A stretch of 9,671 nucleotides of DNA, from positions 1-9,671 of the forward strand of contig JAEEGN010000179.1 in assembly GCA_016280345.1 (NCBI GenBank), written 5' to 3'. A program made the translations under genes and the position numbers. Numbering within the stretch: position 1 is the first letter of the stretch; the number at the start of each line of letters is the position of its first letter. Shown here piece after piece: positions 1 to 6,304 of the stretch. Origin of the DNA: Selenomonadaceae bacterium. Lineage in GTDB: Bacteria > Bacillota > Negativicutes > Selenomonadales > Selenomonadaceae. The notes beneath the pieces were generated by a model that worked only from the letters and a program-made list of their open reading frames with translations, did no database searches and had not been told where the DNA came from.

Positions 1-34
1 AGATCAATTTCTTCTTCTGATTTACGACCACGCA

Positions 35-62
35 AAAGCCCCCGCTCCGGCGGGGGCTTTTT
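35..62 (+). terminator. Intrinsic terminator, probably of a gene left of the window
   Basis: A perfect 11-bp stem (35-45 with 50-60) with a 4-base loop is followed by five T residues on the plus strand. It would also work on the minus strand, where four T residues follow. The plus orientation is favoured because the minus-strand operon already has its own terminator at 112-151. A plus-strand reading frame open from base 3 reaches TGA at 18-20, which would suit the tail of an incoming gene, but six codons are too few to call it. Confidence 0.85.
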
Positions 63-111
63 ACTGTGCGGAGGGGCAGGAAGGGCCGGCGCGGCCGGTC
101 GTCGATGCGGC

Positions 112-151
112 AAAAGGGGCTGTCGAAGGCGGGAACGCGCGACAGCCCCTT
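112..151 (-). terminator. Intrinsic terminator of the five-gene minus-strand block
   Basis: A perfect 12-bp inverted repeat (114-125 with 140-151) surrounds a 14-base loop. Read on the minus strand it ends in TTTT. It begins 28 nt past the stop codon of the exported protein gene (stop at 180-182), the expected place for the operon's end. Confidence 0.85.
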
Positions 152-179
152 CCTTTTCGGAGGGTTTACCGGTTCGGCG

Positions 180-1460
180 TCAGGAGGGCGTTTCTTCCGC
201 CTGCTTTTGCCGGCGGGCTTCCGCCTGTTCCGCCGTTTCCTCGTCGGGGGGCGCCAGGATCAGCAGGGCCGGCAGGTTCGAGGCGCCGGGCGGGGAGTAC
301 TCGACGGTGATTTTCTCACCGGGCGGGCAGAGGCCCAGTTCGGAAAGCGTGAAGTCCGGCGCCAGCGTCATCGGGACGTCGAAGGTCGCGGGCAGGCGCT
401 CCGGGGCCGTTTCGCCGAAGAAGAGAGCGCCCGACGGCGTCCTGACCAGCCGCGCCTCGTCGTCCCCGCAGCGGAGGCGCACGGTTCCCGCATAGACGCC
501 GCCCAGCGGACTCAGCAGGAGACGCGTCGGCGACCGGCCTTTCGTGGGAATCTCGAAGCGGTAGAGGATACCGTAATTGCCTTCGTTTTCCACCGCCGTT
601 TCGTCGGTGGCGTCGATGCCTTCCCGGTAGCAGTCTATCTGATCGTCTCCGATGGGGATGTAGACGAAACCGTCCCGGTCCGGGTCGTAGGCGCGCCGGG
701 CCTTGACCGTGCGGTTCATGCCCCGGAAGGTGCCGCGAAGCGCCTGCTTGTCGCGGGGCAGTATCCGGGCGCTTTTCACGAAAACAGCCGGGTCGGCGTC
801 GGCGGGGCAGAAGACCACCGATACCCGAAGGGGAGCGGAGAGTTTCAGGTCATAGACGCCGCCGCCGAGTTCGCCGGGTTCCAGCAATACGCGCTCCATC
901 ATCGGGTCCAGGACGACGGTGGTGCGGCCGTCAACGGCGCGTTTCTGTTCCGGTTGCGGCAGGGTCATGTAGTCGGTTTCCATCCCCTTGCCCACCTGCA
1001 GGTAATCGGTATCGGGATCTCCCGTTGCCGAGCGCCGGACGCGCACCCGGGCCCGCCGTTTCCGCTCGTTTTCCAGCACCACCGCCAGTTTCCCCGGCTG
1101 CGTCGTTTCGTTCAGATGGTAGTAGAAGACGCGGACGTCGCCCTCGACGACGTCGGAATACAGGATGCCGTGCTCTTTCACGTATTCGGGACTGTCGGAA
1201 AAGAGCAGGGTACCGCCGGCGTCCTTCGTCTTCACCGGCCACGGCCGCATGGGGTGGCGGCGGATGACGGCGGTGACGTTGTCAGGGCCGTCCGGCCCGG
1301 GGCGGTTCGCCGCCCGGCGCAGGAATTCCTCCAGGGCGCTTTCCCGGCGCGCCGCGGCTGCTTCCGGTCGGGCTTCGGGGGAAGCGGCGGCCGCCGCGCC
1401 GGCTGGCCCCCCCAGCAGCGTCCCCAACAGGCAGGCGGAAAGAACGGCTTTCCATTTCAT
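180..1460 (-). CDS. Exported protein of unknown function, beta-rich ectodomain
   Basis: This is a predicted 426-residue secreted protein that I cannot assign to a named family. The start at 1460 is chosen because AAAGGAGA lies about 8 nt upstream and the protein then begins with a typical signal peptide (MKWK, hydrophobic core, Ala-rich cleavage region near residues 20-26). The frame is open for 74 more codons upstream, but that would bury the signal peptide. The mature part has an Ala/Glu/Arg-rich linker (about 25-50). A long stretch of alternating hydrophobic and polar residues follows (about 80-405), suggesting beta-sandwich folding, and then a charged Glu/Gln/Ala tail (405-426). An aromatic, Asp-rich block at 258-303 (YDPDRDG, then GNYGILYRF) looks like the most conserved part. 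Somewhat similar regions occur in Negativicutes proteins labelled copper amine oxidase N-terminal domain, but this is a recollection of style and not a match. It is the last gene of the block, 88 nt after the phytase-like gene. Confidence 0.8.
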   Translation of the reverse strand: MKWKAVLSACLLGTLLGGPAGAAAAASPEARPEAAAARRESALEEFLRRAANRPGPDGPDNVTAVIRRHPMRPWPVKTKDAGGTLLFSDSPEYVKEHGILYSDVVEGDVRVFYYHLNETTQPGKLAVVLENERKRRARVRVRRSATGDPDTDYLQVGKGMETDYMTLPQPEQKRAVDGRTTVVLDPMMERVLLEPGELGGGVYDLKLSAPLRVSVVFCPADADPAVFVKSARILPRDKQALRGTFRGMNRTVKARRAYDPDRDGFVYIPIGDDQIDCYREGIDATDETAVENEGNYGILYRFEIPTKGRSPTRLLLSPLGGVYAGTVRLRCGDDEARLVRTPSGALFFGETAPERLPATFDVPMTLAPDFTLSELGLCPPGEKITVEYSPPGASNLPALLILAPPDEETAEQAEARRQKQAEETPS

Positions 1461-1548
1461 CGGTTCGTTCTCCTTTGCGATCGTTGCATGATGGGCGGGC
1501 CGGCCGGAAGGGGCGGCCGCTGCCGGGCGGCCGTTCATCCCGGCGCTT

Positions 1549-2487
1549 TCACGCGTTGTCCCGCGCCGACAGCCATTCGCTCCAGCGAAGGGGCTTCGCC
1601 GCGCCGCGCTGCTCCCCGGCGTAGACGTAGAACAGGCGGAGCATGGCGGCCCGATGGCGATGCTGCTGGGTGTACCAGTCATCGCTCGCGGCGTCCACCA
1701 GCAGGTCAGAGCCGCCGAGAAGGGTCTGCCGGCGGGCGATTTCTTCCAGCGGCAGGCCGGGGTTTTTCAGGATATCGTACATCACGAGGAAGGTCGTGGC
1801 GCGTCCCCGGCCCGCCTGGCAGTGGAAATGGAGCCAGGCGTTTTCCGGCAGGCCGGCCGTCAGGCGCAGGAACTCGTCCACCACCGGCGCTTCGGGCCAG
1901 ACCATATCCGCCGCCGTCAGCCGCACGTAACGGAAGCCCGCGGCTTCGGCCACGGTTCGTTCGTCCTCGGTGGTCCGGGGCGCGAAGGCCCGCGGCTTGA
2001 GGGCGGCCTCGTCCTCATGGCCCAGGGGCTGGAAGATCGTCCGCAAGCCGGTCAGGGCGGCCAGCCGTGTCGTCTCGTCTTCCGCGATTTCCTGATCGGA
2101 GCGGCCGTCGTTGGCCCGATTCTTTTCCTCGTACCAACTCACCGGCAGACCGTCGGCGAAGCCGTGGGATTCCTGCCGGAGGTCGAAGAGGTAGATCGTC
2201 GCCCCGGCGGGCGCGATCCCGGTCAGGTGCCGGTAGAGGACGGCGATCCCGTCCCGGGAGGGCTGGCCGCTGGCGGAGGCGAAAAGCGTGTCCAGTCCCG
2301 TGCGGTCCGGCGCTTCACCGGTGAAATCCCGCTGCCAGGCCCCGCCGGCGAACCGGAAATTCCGGGGCAGTTCCGCCGCCGCGCTGCCGTCCATCCGCCA
2401 GACGCCGGCTTCAGCGGGAAGGGCCAGAAACGCCAGCGCCCAAAAAACGATCAGCGCCAGGAACCGGCGCCCCAAACGCTTCTTCAT
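1549..2487 (-). CDS. Exported PTP-like phytase / inositol polyphosphate phosphatase
   Basis: This is a 312-residue cysteine phosphatase of the protein-tyrosine-phosphatase-like phytase family (type enzyme PhyA of Selenomonas ruminantium), which removes phosphates stepwise from myo-inositol hexakisphosphate outside the cytoplasm. A signal peptide occupies residues 1-27, with cleavage likely after AEA. The family block DLRQESHGF...VSWY is present at about 102-119. The general-acid loop is TAADMVWPE (Asp194). The P-loop is HCQAGRGRATTF, with nucleophile Cys223 and phosphate-binding Arg229. The residue after that Arg is Ala, where CX5R(S/T) enzymes carry Ser or Thr. Start 2487 has GGGGGA 8 nt upstream and gives a clean signal peptide. 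The in-frame ATG at 2565 overlaps the preceding stop as ATGA but lacks a visible binding site and would add 26 residues in front of the signal. It may also act on other inositol phosphates or phosphoproteins. The fold family is secure, the substrate is inferred. Confidence 0.88.
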   Translation of the reverse strand: MKKRLGRRFLALIVFWALAFLALPAEAGVWRMDGSAAAELPRNFRFAGGAWQRDFTGEAPDRTGLDTLFASASGQPSRDGIAVLYRHLTGIAPAGATIYLFDLRQESHGFADGLPVSWYEEKNRANDGRSDQEIAEDETTRLAALTGLRTIFQPLGHEDEAALKPRAFAPRTTEDERTVAEAAGFRYVRLTAADMVWPEAPVVDEFLRLTAGLPENAWLHFHCQAGRGRATTFLVMYDILKNPGLPLEEIARRQTLLGGSDLLVDAASDDWYTQQHRHRAAMLRLFYVYAGEQRGAAKPLRWSEWLSARDNA

Positions 2488-2561
2488 GACTGCATTCCCC
2501 CCGGCCGCGTTTGCCCGGATCGGATGCGGGAACGCGGCGACTCCGTTTCCTTCCTGTTCCT

Positions 2562-3350
2562 TCATGGCGCGCCGTACAGTTCCGGCCGGCGGTCGGCGAA
2601 GACGTCGATGGTGTGCTTGACCCTGTCCCGCTCGGCGAAATCAAGGCTGGCGGTGATGACGTCTTCCGCCGTTCCGGTCTCGGCCAGGCGGTTCCCCCAG
2701 GGGTCGATGAGCAGGGAGTGGCCCGCCAGTTCGATGCCGTTGGCGAAGCTGCCGCTGCCGTTGGCGGCGGCGACGAAGAACTGGTTCTCCACCGCCCGGG
2801 CCACGTTCAGGAGGCGCCAGTGTTCGAGGCGCACCGTGGGCCAGGCGGCGGGCAGGAACAGCACGGCGACGCCCTCCAGGGCCAGGCGCCGGGCCAGCTC
2901 GGGGAAGCGCAGGTCGTAGCAGATGATGACGCCGCATTTCACGCCGTCCAGCGTGAAGACGGCGACGTCCTGCCCCGGCACGAAGGCTTTGTTCTCCTTC
3001 GCCGGCGAGAAGAGATGGGCCTTGTCATAGGAGACCAGCAGCGTTCCGGCGCGGTCGAAGACGTAGCAGCGGTTGTGGACGCCGTCGGCCAGTTTCGCCG
3101 CCACCGAGCCGCCGACGACGCCCACCTTGTGTTTGATCGCCAGCTCCGCCAGGACTTCCCGGGCCCGCGCCCCCTCCGGGTCGGCGTAGTCCGCCAGGGG
3201 CCGCGGATAGAAGCCGACGTCCCAGAGCTCCGGCAGCAGGACTGTATCCGCCCCGTCGGCCACCGCCCGCTCCAGCAGGCGACGGACCGCGGCGACGTTC
3301 GCCTCGCGGTCGCCGATGGCGATTTTCGGCTGCAATACGGAAATTCGCAT
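2562..3350 (-). CDS. Nitrilase-superfamily carbon-nitrogen hydrolase (omega-amidase-like)
   Basis: This is a 262-residue cytoplasmic amidohydrolase that should cleave a small amide to acid and ammonia through a Cys thioester. The catalytic triad is visible: Glu41 in LLPELWD, Lys110 in SYDKAHLF and Cys144 in IICYDLRFPEL. The CYDLRFPEL form and the length match the Nit2/YafV omega-amidase branch and MtnU-like proteins of methionine-salvage loci, rather than nitrile-cleaving or N-carbamoylputrescine enzymes. The omega-amidase role would be hydrolysis of alpha-ketoglutaramate or alpha-ketosuccinamate, the by-products of glutamine or asparagine transamination. The start at 3350 has GGAAAGGA about 10 nt upstream. 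The gene follows the SIS isomerase gene by 34 nt and precedes the phytase-like gene. A methionine importer lies upstream, which makes a salvage role tempting, but no other salvage gene is present. Superfamily is certain, exact substrate is not. Confidence 0.9.
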   Translation of the reverse strand: MRISVLQPKIAIGDREANVAAVRRLLERAVADGADTVLLPELWDVGFYPRPLADYADPEGARAREVLAELAIKHKVGVVGGSVAAKLADGVHNRCYVFDRAGTLLVSYDKAHLFSPAKENKAFVPGQDVAVFTLDGVKCGVIICYDLRFPELARRLALEGVAVLFLPAAWPTVRLEHWRLLNVARAVENQFFVAAANGSGSFANGIELAGHSLLIDPWGNRLAETGTAEDVITASLDFAERDRVKHTIDVFADRRPELYGAP

Positions 3351-3384
3351 GGTGCTCGTCCTTTCCTTTCCTCGCTTCCGCCGT

Positions 3385-4032
3385 TTATTCCCCGAAGAAT
3401 TCTTCTTCCAAAGCGATGCAGAGCATGTGATATATCGGCAGATGGTACTCCTGGATCCGGTACGTCTCCCGGGAGGGGGCGCAGATGGTGACGTCGGCGC
3501 GGCCCCTGAGCTTCCCGCCGGTCTCCCCGGTCAGGGCGATCGTGGCCAGCCCCAGCGCCCGGGCCGTCGTCACGGCGTGGATGACGTTGGCCGAGTTGCC
3601 CGAAGTGCTGATGCCCAACAGGGTGTCCTCCGGCCGTCCCAGCCCGAGAACCTGCTGGGCCATGGCGAGGTCGGGGGCCTGGTCGTTGGCGAAGGCCGTG
3701 GTCAGCGCCGTCTCGCTGACCAGCGACACCGCCGCCAGCGTTCCCTGCAGATGGTCGGCCAGGTAGTCGGCGGTTTCCGGCGACACGGCCCGGAATTTTT
3801 CCCGCAGCGCCGGCGGGACGGGCCGTTTCTTCAGAAAGCCCTTCATGAGCTCGCCGACGACGTGCTGGGCGTCGGAGGCGCTGCCGCCGTTGCCGCAGAT
3901 CAGGAGTTTGCCGCCCTTGGCGTAGGTCCGGCACAGGGTCCCCAGCGCCGTCAGCATATCCTGGCGGCAGACGCCGAGCGCCGGATAGCGCGCGATGAGG
4001 TCGTCAACGTGCTGCTTTGTCGTGTATTTCAT
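3385..4032 (-). CDS. SIS-domain phosphosugar isomerase, GmhA-like (sedoheptulose 7-phosphate isomerase)
   Basis: This is a 215-residue cytoplasmic single-SIS protein. GmhA enzymes convert sedoheptulose 7-phosphate to D-glycero-manno-heptose 7-phosphate, the first step to the heptose of lipopolysaccharide core or of other glycans. The visible family motifs are GNGGSASDAQH at 47-57 followed by the catalytic Glu61, the phosphate-binding ISTSGNSANV at 141-150, TGETGGKL at 168-175, and IQEYHLPIYH at 193-202. Gln194 and His197 in that last motif match the E. coli active-site Gln and His. It is about 20 residues longer than E. coli GmhA. The extra length lies between about 64 and 100 (KKRPVPP onwards), where the substrate lid is expected. 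Start 4032 has GGAGGA about 7 nt upstream. No other heptose gene (GmhB, HldE, HldD) is nearby. DiaA, a non-enzymatic relative, is less likely because the active-site residues are kept. Confidence 0.88.
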   Translation of the reverse strand: MKYTTKQHVDDLIARYPALGVCRQDMLTALGTLCRTYAKGGKLLICGNGGSASDAQHVVGELMKGFLKKRPVPPALREKFRAVSPETADYLADHLQGTLAAVSLVSETALTTAFANDQAPDLAMAQQVLGLGRPEDTLLGISTSGNSANVIHAVTTARALGLATIALTGETGGKLRGRADVTICAPSRETYRIQEYHLPIYHMLCIALEEEFFGE

Positions 4033-4055
4033 GGCAATCCTCCGTCAAACCGCGC

Positions 4056-4613
4056 TCATTCCGCCGGTTCTTCCTTCCCGCTCTCTTTTTCCGGCGCTTT
4101 TTCCGTTCCCTTCGCGCTGTCGCGGGCCCAGACGCACTCCATGAAGTCCTCATAGACTTCCTCGAGATGCTGGACGAGGACGCTGAGCATGAGCTGGATC
4201 ATCTTGCTGTCGAAGGTGTCCTCCACGAAGGGCAGGCAGATGTCGAGATAGACGATGCCGTCCGGGCGCAGGTAATACTTGAAGATCTTGTACCTGACGT
4301 TGAGTTCGTTGATGTACTCCGACACCCGCGGGCGTTTCGCCTCCGATACGCCGGTCACGATCTGGGTGCGGATCAGCGTGAAGACGCTGGTGTCGATGAA
4401 AATGGCCAGCGGCAGCACTTGGCTTCTGGCCTCGACACGGGAGCGGAACACCACCGTCTGGTAGTCGTCGTCGAGCGTCTCGGTGCTGAAGACGTTGATG
4501 TCGTTCTCCATCAGGAATTCCTGGAATTTCAGTGCCTTCTGGTTGGCCTCCACACCCTTGCCCTTTTTCTTCGCGGCTGACTTCGTCTCCGCGTCGTCTT
4601 TCCTTTTCTGCAT
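4056..4613 (-). CDS. YbjN-like domain protein, function unknown
   Basis: This is a predicted 185-residue cytoplasmic protein with no signal peptide or membrane segment. A Lys-rich disordered tail (2-20) leads into a folded core (about 25-163). The core has the alternating pattern of YbjN/type III secretion chaperone-like folds: helix LKFQEFLMEND, strands ending in FRSRVEA and LPLAIFID, the LNVRYKIFKYYLRPDG strand pair, LDICLPF, then a long helix VLVQHLEEVYEDFMECVWA. A charged Glu/Lys tail (164-185) ends it. YbjN-like proteins are thought to act as sensory or chaperone-like partners, but no reaction is established and the assignment rests on pattern only. The start at 4613 has a near-perfect AAAGGAGG 7 nt upstream. 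An in-frame ATG at 4661 would start inside the upstream U-tract structure and is rejected. This is the first gene of the five-gene block, 23 nt before the SIS gene, directly behind the structured element at 4631-4739. Confidence 0.75.
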   Translation of the reverse strand: MQKRKDDAETKSAAKKKGKGVEANQKALKFQEFLMENDINVFSTETLDDDYQTVVFRSRVEARSQVLPLAIFIDTSVFTLIRTQIVTGVSEAKRPRVSEYINELNVRYKIFKYYLRPDGIVYLDICLPFVEDTFDSKMIQLMLSVLVQHLEEVYEDFMECVWARDSAKGTEKAPEKESGKEEPAE

Positions 4614-4630
4614 CGCGTTTCCTCCTTTGC

Positions 4631-4739
4631 GCCATTCCGCCAACAAAAAAACCGCTCCCATGCCCCTCCCGGTACCGCCCCGGCGGGGGCGGCTTGCCAG
4701 GCGCGGGGCGTTGGCAAAAGGCAGGAACGTGAGAGCGGT
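4631..4739 (-). terminator. Branched terminator-like RNA element between metQ and the YbjN-like gene, possibly an attenuator
   Basis: Read on the minus strand, an outer stem pairs 4730-4739 with 4651-4660 (ten positions, one mismatch) and is followed at once by seven T residues (4645-4651). Inside are two further hairpins: 4712-4717 with 4694-4699 (TTGCCA/TGGCAA) and a GC-rich one at 4675-4692. Together these make a three-way junction. A competing pairing joins 4710-4722 to 4631-4644, 13 pairs with two G-U wobbles and one bulge, and reaches to just before the ribosome binding site of the next gene. Only 31 nt separate the U-tract from the next start codon, too little for a separate promoter. 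The simplest reading is the terminator of metNIQ with some read-through. A leader attenuator is possible. A weak candidate promoter lies just upstream (TATGAA at 4742-4747). Confidence 0.65.
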
Positions 4740-4766
4740 GGTTCATACGACAGGGATAAAATCAAA

Positions 4767-5621
4767 TCAGAACGCGGGAACAATCGCGCCCTTGTACTTC
4801 TCGTTGATGAAGTCCTTGACTTCCTTCGACTGCAGGGCCTTCAGCAGCGTCTGGATCTCGGGGCGCTTCTCGTCGCCCTCGCGGACCGTCAGGATGTTGA
4901 CGTAGGGCGAGGTCTTGTCCTCCATGAACATGGCGTCCTTCGTCGGCACCAGCTGGGCCTGCATGGCGAAGTTGGTGTTGATGACGGCGGCGTCCACGTC
5001 CTCCATCGTCCGGGGCACCTGGGCCGCTTCGACTTCCTGGATCTTGACGTTCTTCGGGTTGGAGACGATGTCCTGGACCGTGGCCTTGACGCCGGTGCCG
5101 TCCTTCAGCTTCAGGACGCCGGCCTTCTGCAGCAGGATCAGGGAGCGGCCGCCGTTGGTCGGGTCGTTGGGGATGGCGATCTGGGCGCCGTTCTTGAGCT
5201 CGTCGAGCTTCTTGATCTTCCGGGAATAGATGCCCATCGGCTCGACGTGGACGCCGCCGGCGTTCTTCAGCTTCATGTTCTTGTGCTCGCTGATGAAGTT
5301 CGTCAGATACGGCTCATGCTGGAAGAAGTTGGCGTCGAGCTCCTTGTCGTTGAGGGCCATGTTCGGCTGGACGTAGTCGCTGAACTCCACGATCTGGAGG
5401 TCGATGTTCTGCTTGGCCAGCAGGGGCTTGATGATCTCCAGGATTTCCGCGTGGGGGACCGGCGTCGCGCCGACTTTCAGCGTGACCTTCGCCGCCGCGC
5501 CCGAGGAAGGCGCCGCGCCGGAGCCGGATCCCGAGGAGGCCGGCTTCTGCCCGCCGCCGCCGCAACCGGCAACGAGGGCCGTCAATAGGCAGACCGTGAA
5601 CAGTAAGAACCATTTTTTCAT
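4767..5621 (-). CDS. metQ: Methionine-binding lipoprotein MetQ (NLPA family)
   Basis: This is the substrate-binding lipoprotein of the D/L-methionine ABC importer, 284 residues, anchored outside the cytoplasmic membrane. A lipoprotein signal peptide ends in the lipobox LVAGC with the lipidated Cys at residue 20. A flexible Gly/Ser/Ala linker covers about 21-44. The remainder is a standard NLPA/MetQ domain beginning at VTLKVGATPVPHAEIL. Recognisable blocks are DLQIVEFSDYVQPNMAL, DANFFQHEPYL, IAIPNDPTNGGRSL and VDAAVINTNFAMQA. The start at 5621 has GGAAG about 8 nt upstream. Longer readings of the frame run through metI in another frame and are spurious. It follows metI by 29 nt and is the last gene of the transporter operon. 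The NLPA family also includes binders of other small amino acids, but the MetN partner with a NIL domain supports methionine. Confidence 0.95.
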   Translation of the reverse strand: MKKWFLLFTVCLLTALVAGCGGGGQKPASSGSGSGAAPSSGAAAKVTLKVGATPVPHAEILEIIKPLLAKQNIDLQIVEFSDYVQPNMALNDKELDANFFQHEPYLTNFISEHKNMKLKNAGGVHVEPMGIYSRKIKKLDELKNGAQIAIPNDPTNGGRSLILLQKAGVLKLKDGTGVKATVQDIVSNPKNVKIQEVEAAQVPRTMEDVDAAVINTNFAMQAQLVPTKDAMFMEDKTSPYVNILTVREGDEKRPEIQTLLKALQSKEVKDFINEKYKGAIVPAF

Positions 5622-5650
5622 CGTGAATCTTCCTTTCTTTTTTCGGCTTT

Positions 5651-6304
5651 TTATTTTTTGTTCAGCTGCTTCGCCAGGCGGTTGCCGGCGAATTGGATGA
5701 GCTGGACAAGGATGATGAGGACGAGGATGGTGGCCAGCATGACCTCGGGACGGAAACGCTGGTAACCGTAACGGATGGCCAGGTCGCCGAGACCGCCGCC
5801 GCCGATGGCGCCGGCCATGGCCGATTCGCCGACCAGGGTGATGACCACCGTGGTGAGCTGGGCGATGATGCCGGGCATGGCTTCGGGGACGTAGACGCGC
5901 CGGATGATCTGCATCGGCGTCGCTCCCAGGGCCAGCGCCGCCTCGACGAGGCCGTAGGGGACTTCCTTCAGCGCCGTTTCCACCTGGCGGCCGATGAGGG
6001 GGATGGAGGCGATCGTCAGCGGCACCATGGCCGCCGTGGTACCGATGGAGGTGCCGGCCACCAGCCGGGTGAAGGGGATGATGGCCACCATCAGGATGAT
6101 GAAGGGCACCGACCGGACGGCGTTGACGATACCCGCCAGCACGCGGTTCAGGGGCAGGCATTCCAGGATCTGGCCCCGGGCCGTCGTGACCAGCAGCACT
6201 CCCAGCGGAACGCCGGCTATCGTCGCCGCGATCATGGAGACCACCACCATGCGGATGGTCTCGCCCAACGCCTTCAGCAGGAGGTCAACCATTTCAGCGG
6301 ACAT
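5651..6304 (-). CDS. metI: Methionine ABC transporter permease MetI
   Basis: This is the 217-residue membrane permease of the methionine importer, and two copies form the channel. It has five or so hydrophobic segments (about 15-40, 50-75, 80-100, 140-160, 185-205). The cytoplasmic EAA loop that docks onto MetN is at about 119-145 (EAALALGATPMQIIRRVYVPEA). The GESAMAGAIGGGGLGDLA block is typical of MetI. The start at 6304 lies inside the end of metN, an overlap of 11 nt, with GAGGTG 8 nt upstream of the ATG, so translation of the two is probably coupled. A second Met at residue 5 is a less likely start because that binding site would then be too distant. The length is normal for the family. 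Confidence 0.96.
   Translation of the reverse strand: MSAEMVDLLLKALGETIRMVVVSMIAATIAGVPLGVLLVTTARGQILECLPLNRVLAGIVNAVRSVPFIILMVAIIPFTRLVAGTSIGTTAAMVPLTIASIPLIGRQVETALKEVPYGLVEAALALGATPMQIIRRVYVPEAMPGIIAQLTTVVITLVGESAMAGAIGGGGLGDLAIRYGYQRFRPEVMLATILVLIILVQLIQFAGNRLAKQLNKK

Noticed and set aside
1..20. Tail of a plus-strand gene ending TGA at 18-20
   Set aside because: The position before the terminator at 35-62 fits, but six codons are not enough to support a coding call.
1461..1548. GC-rich CGGCCG repeats between the phytase-like and exported-protein genes as a terminator
   Set aside because: The short palindromes have no U-tract on either strand and are expected in sequence this rich in G and C.
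66..2000. Long plus-strand open frame of 644 codons, and similar long frames opposite other genes (1654-2919, 2511-3491, 5994-7199, 7482-9257)
   Set aside because: These are antisense shadows created by high GC content in third codon positions. They lack ribosome binding sites and domain-like composition, and each lies opposite a well-supported minus-strand gene.
2487..2565. Upstream ATG of the phytase-like gene, overlapping the preceding stop codon as ATGA
   Set aside because: The ATGA overlap suggests coupling, but no binding site is visible there. The start at 2487 has one and gives a standard signal peptide.
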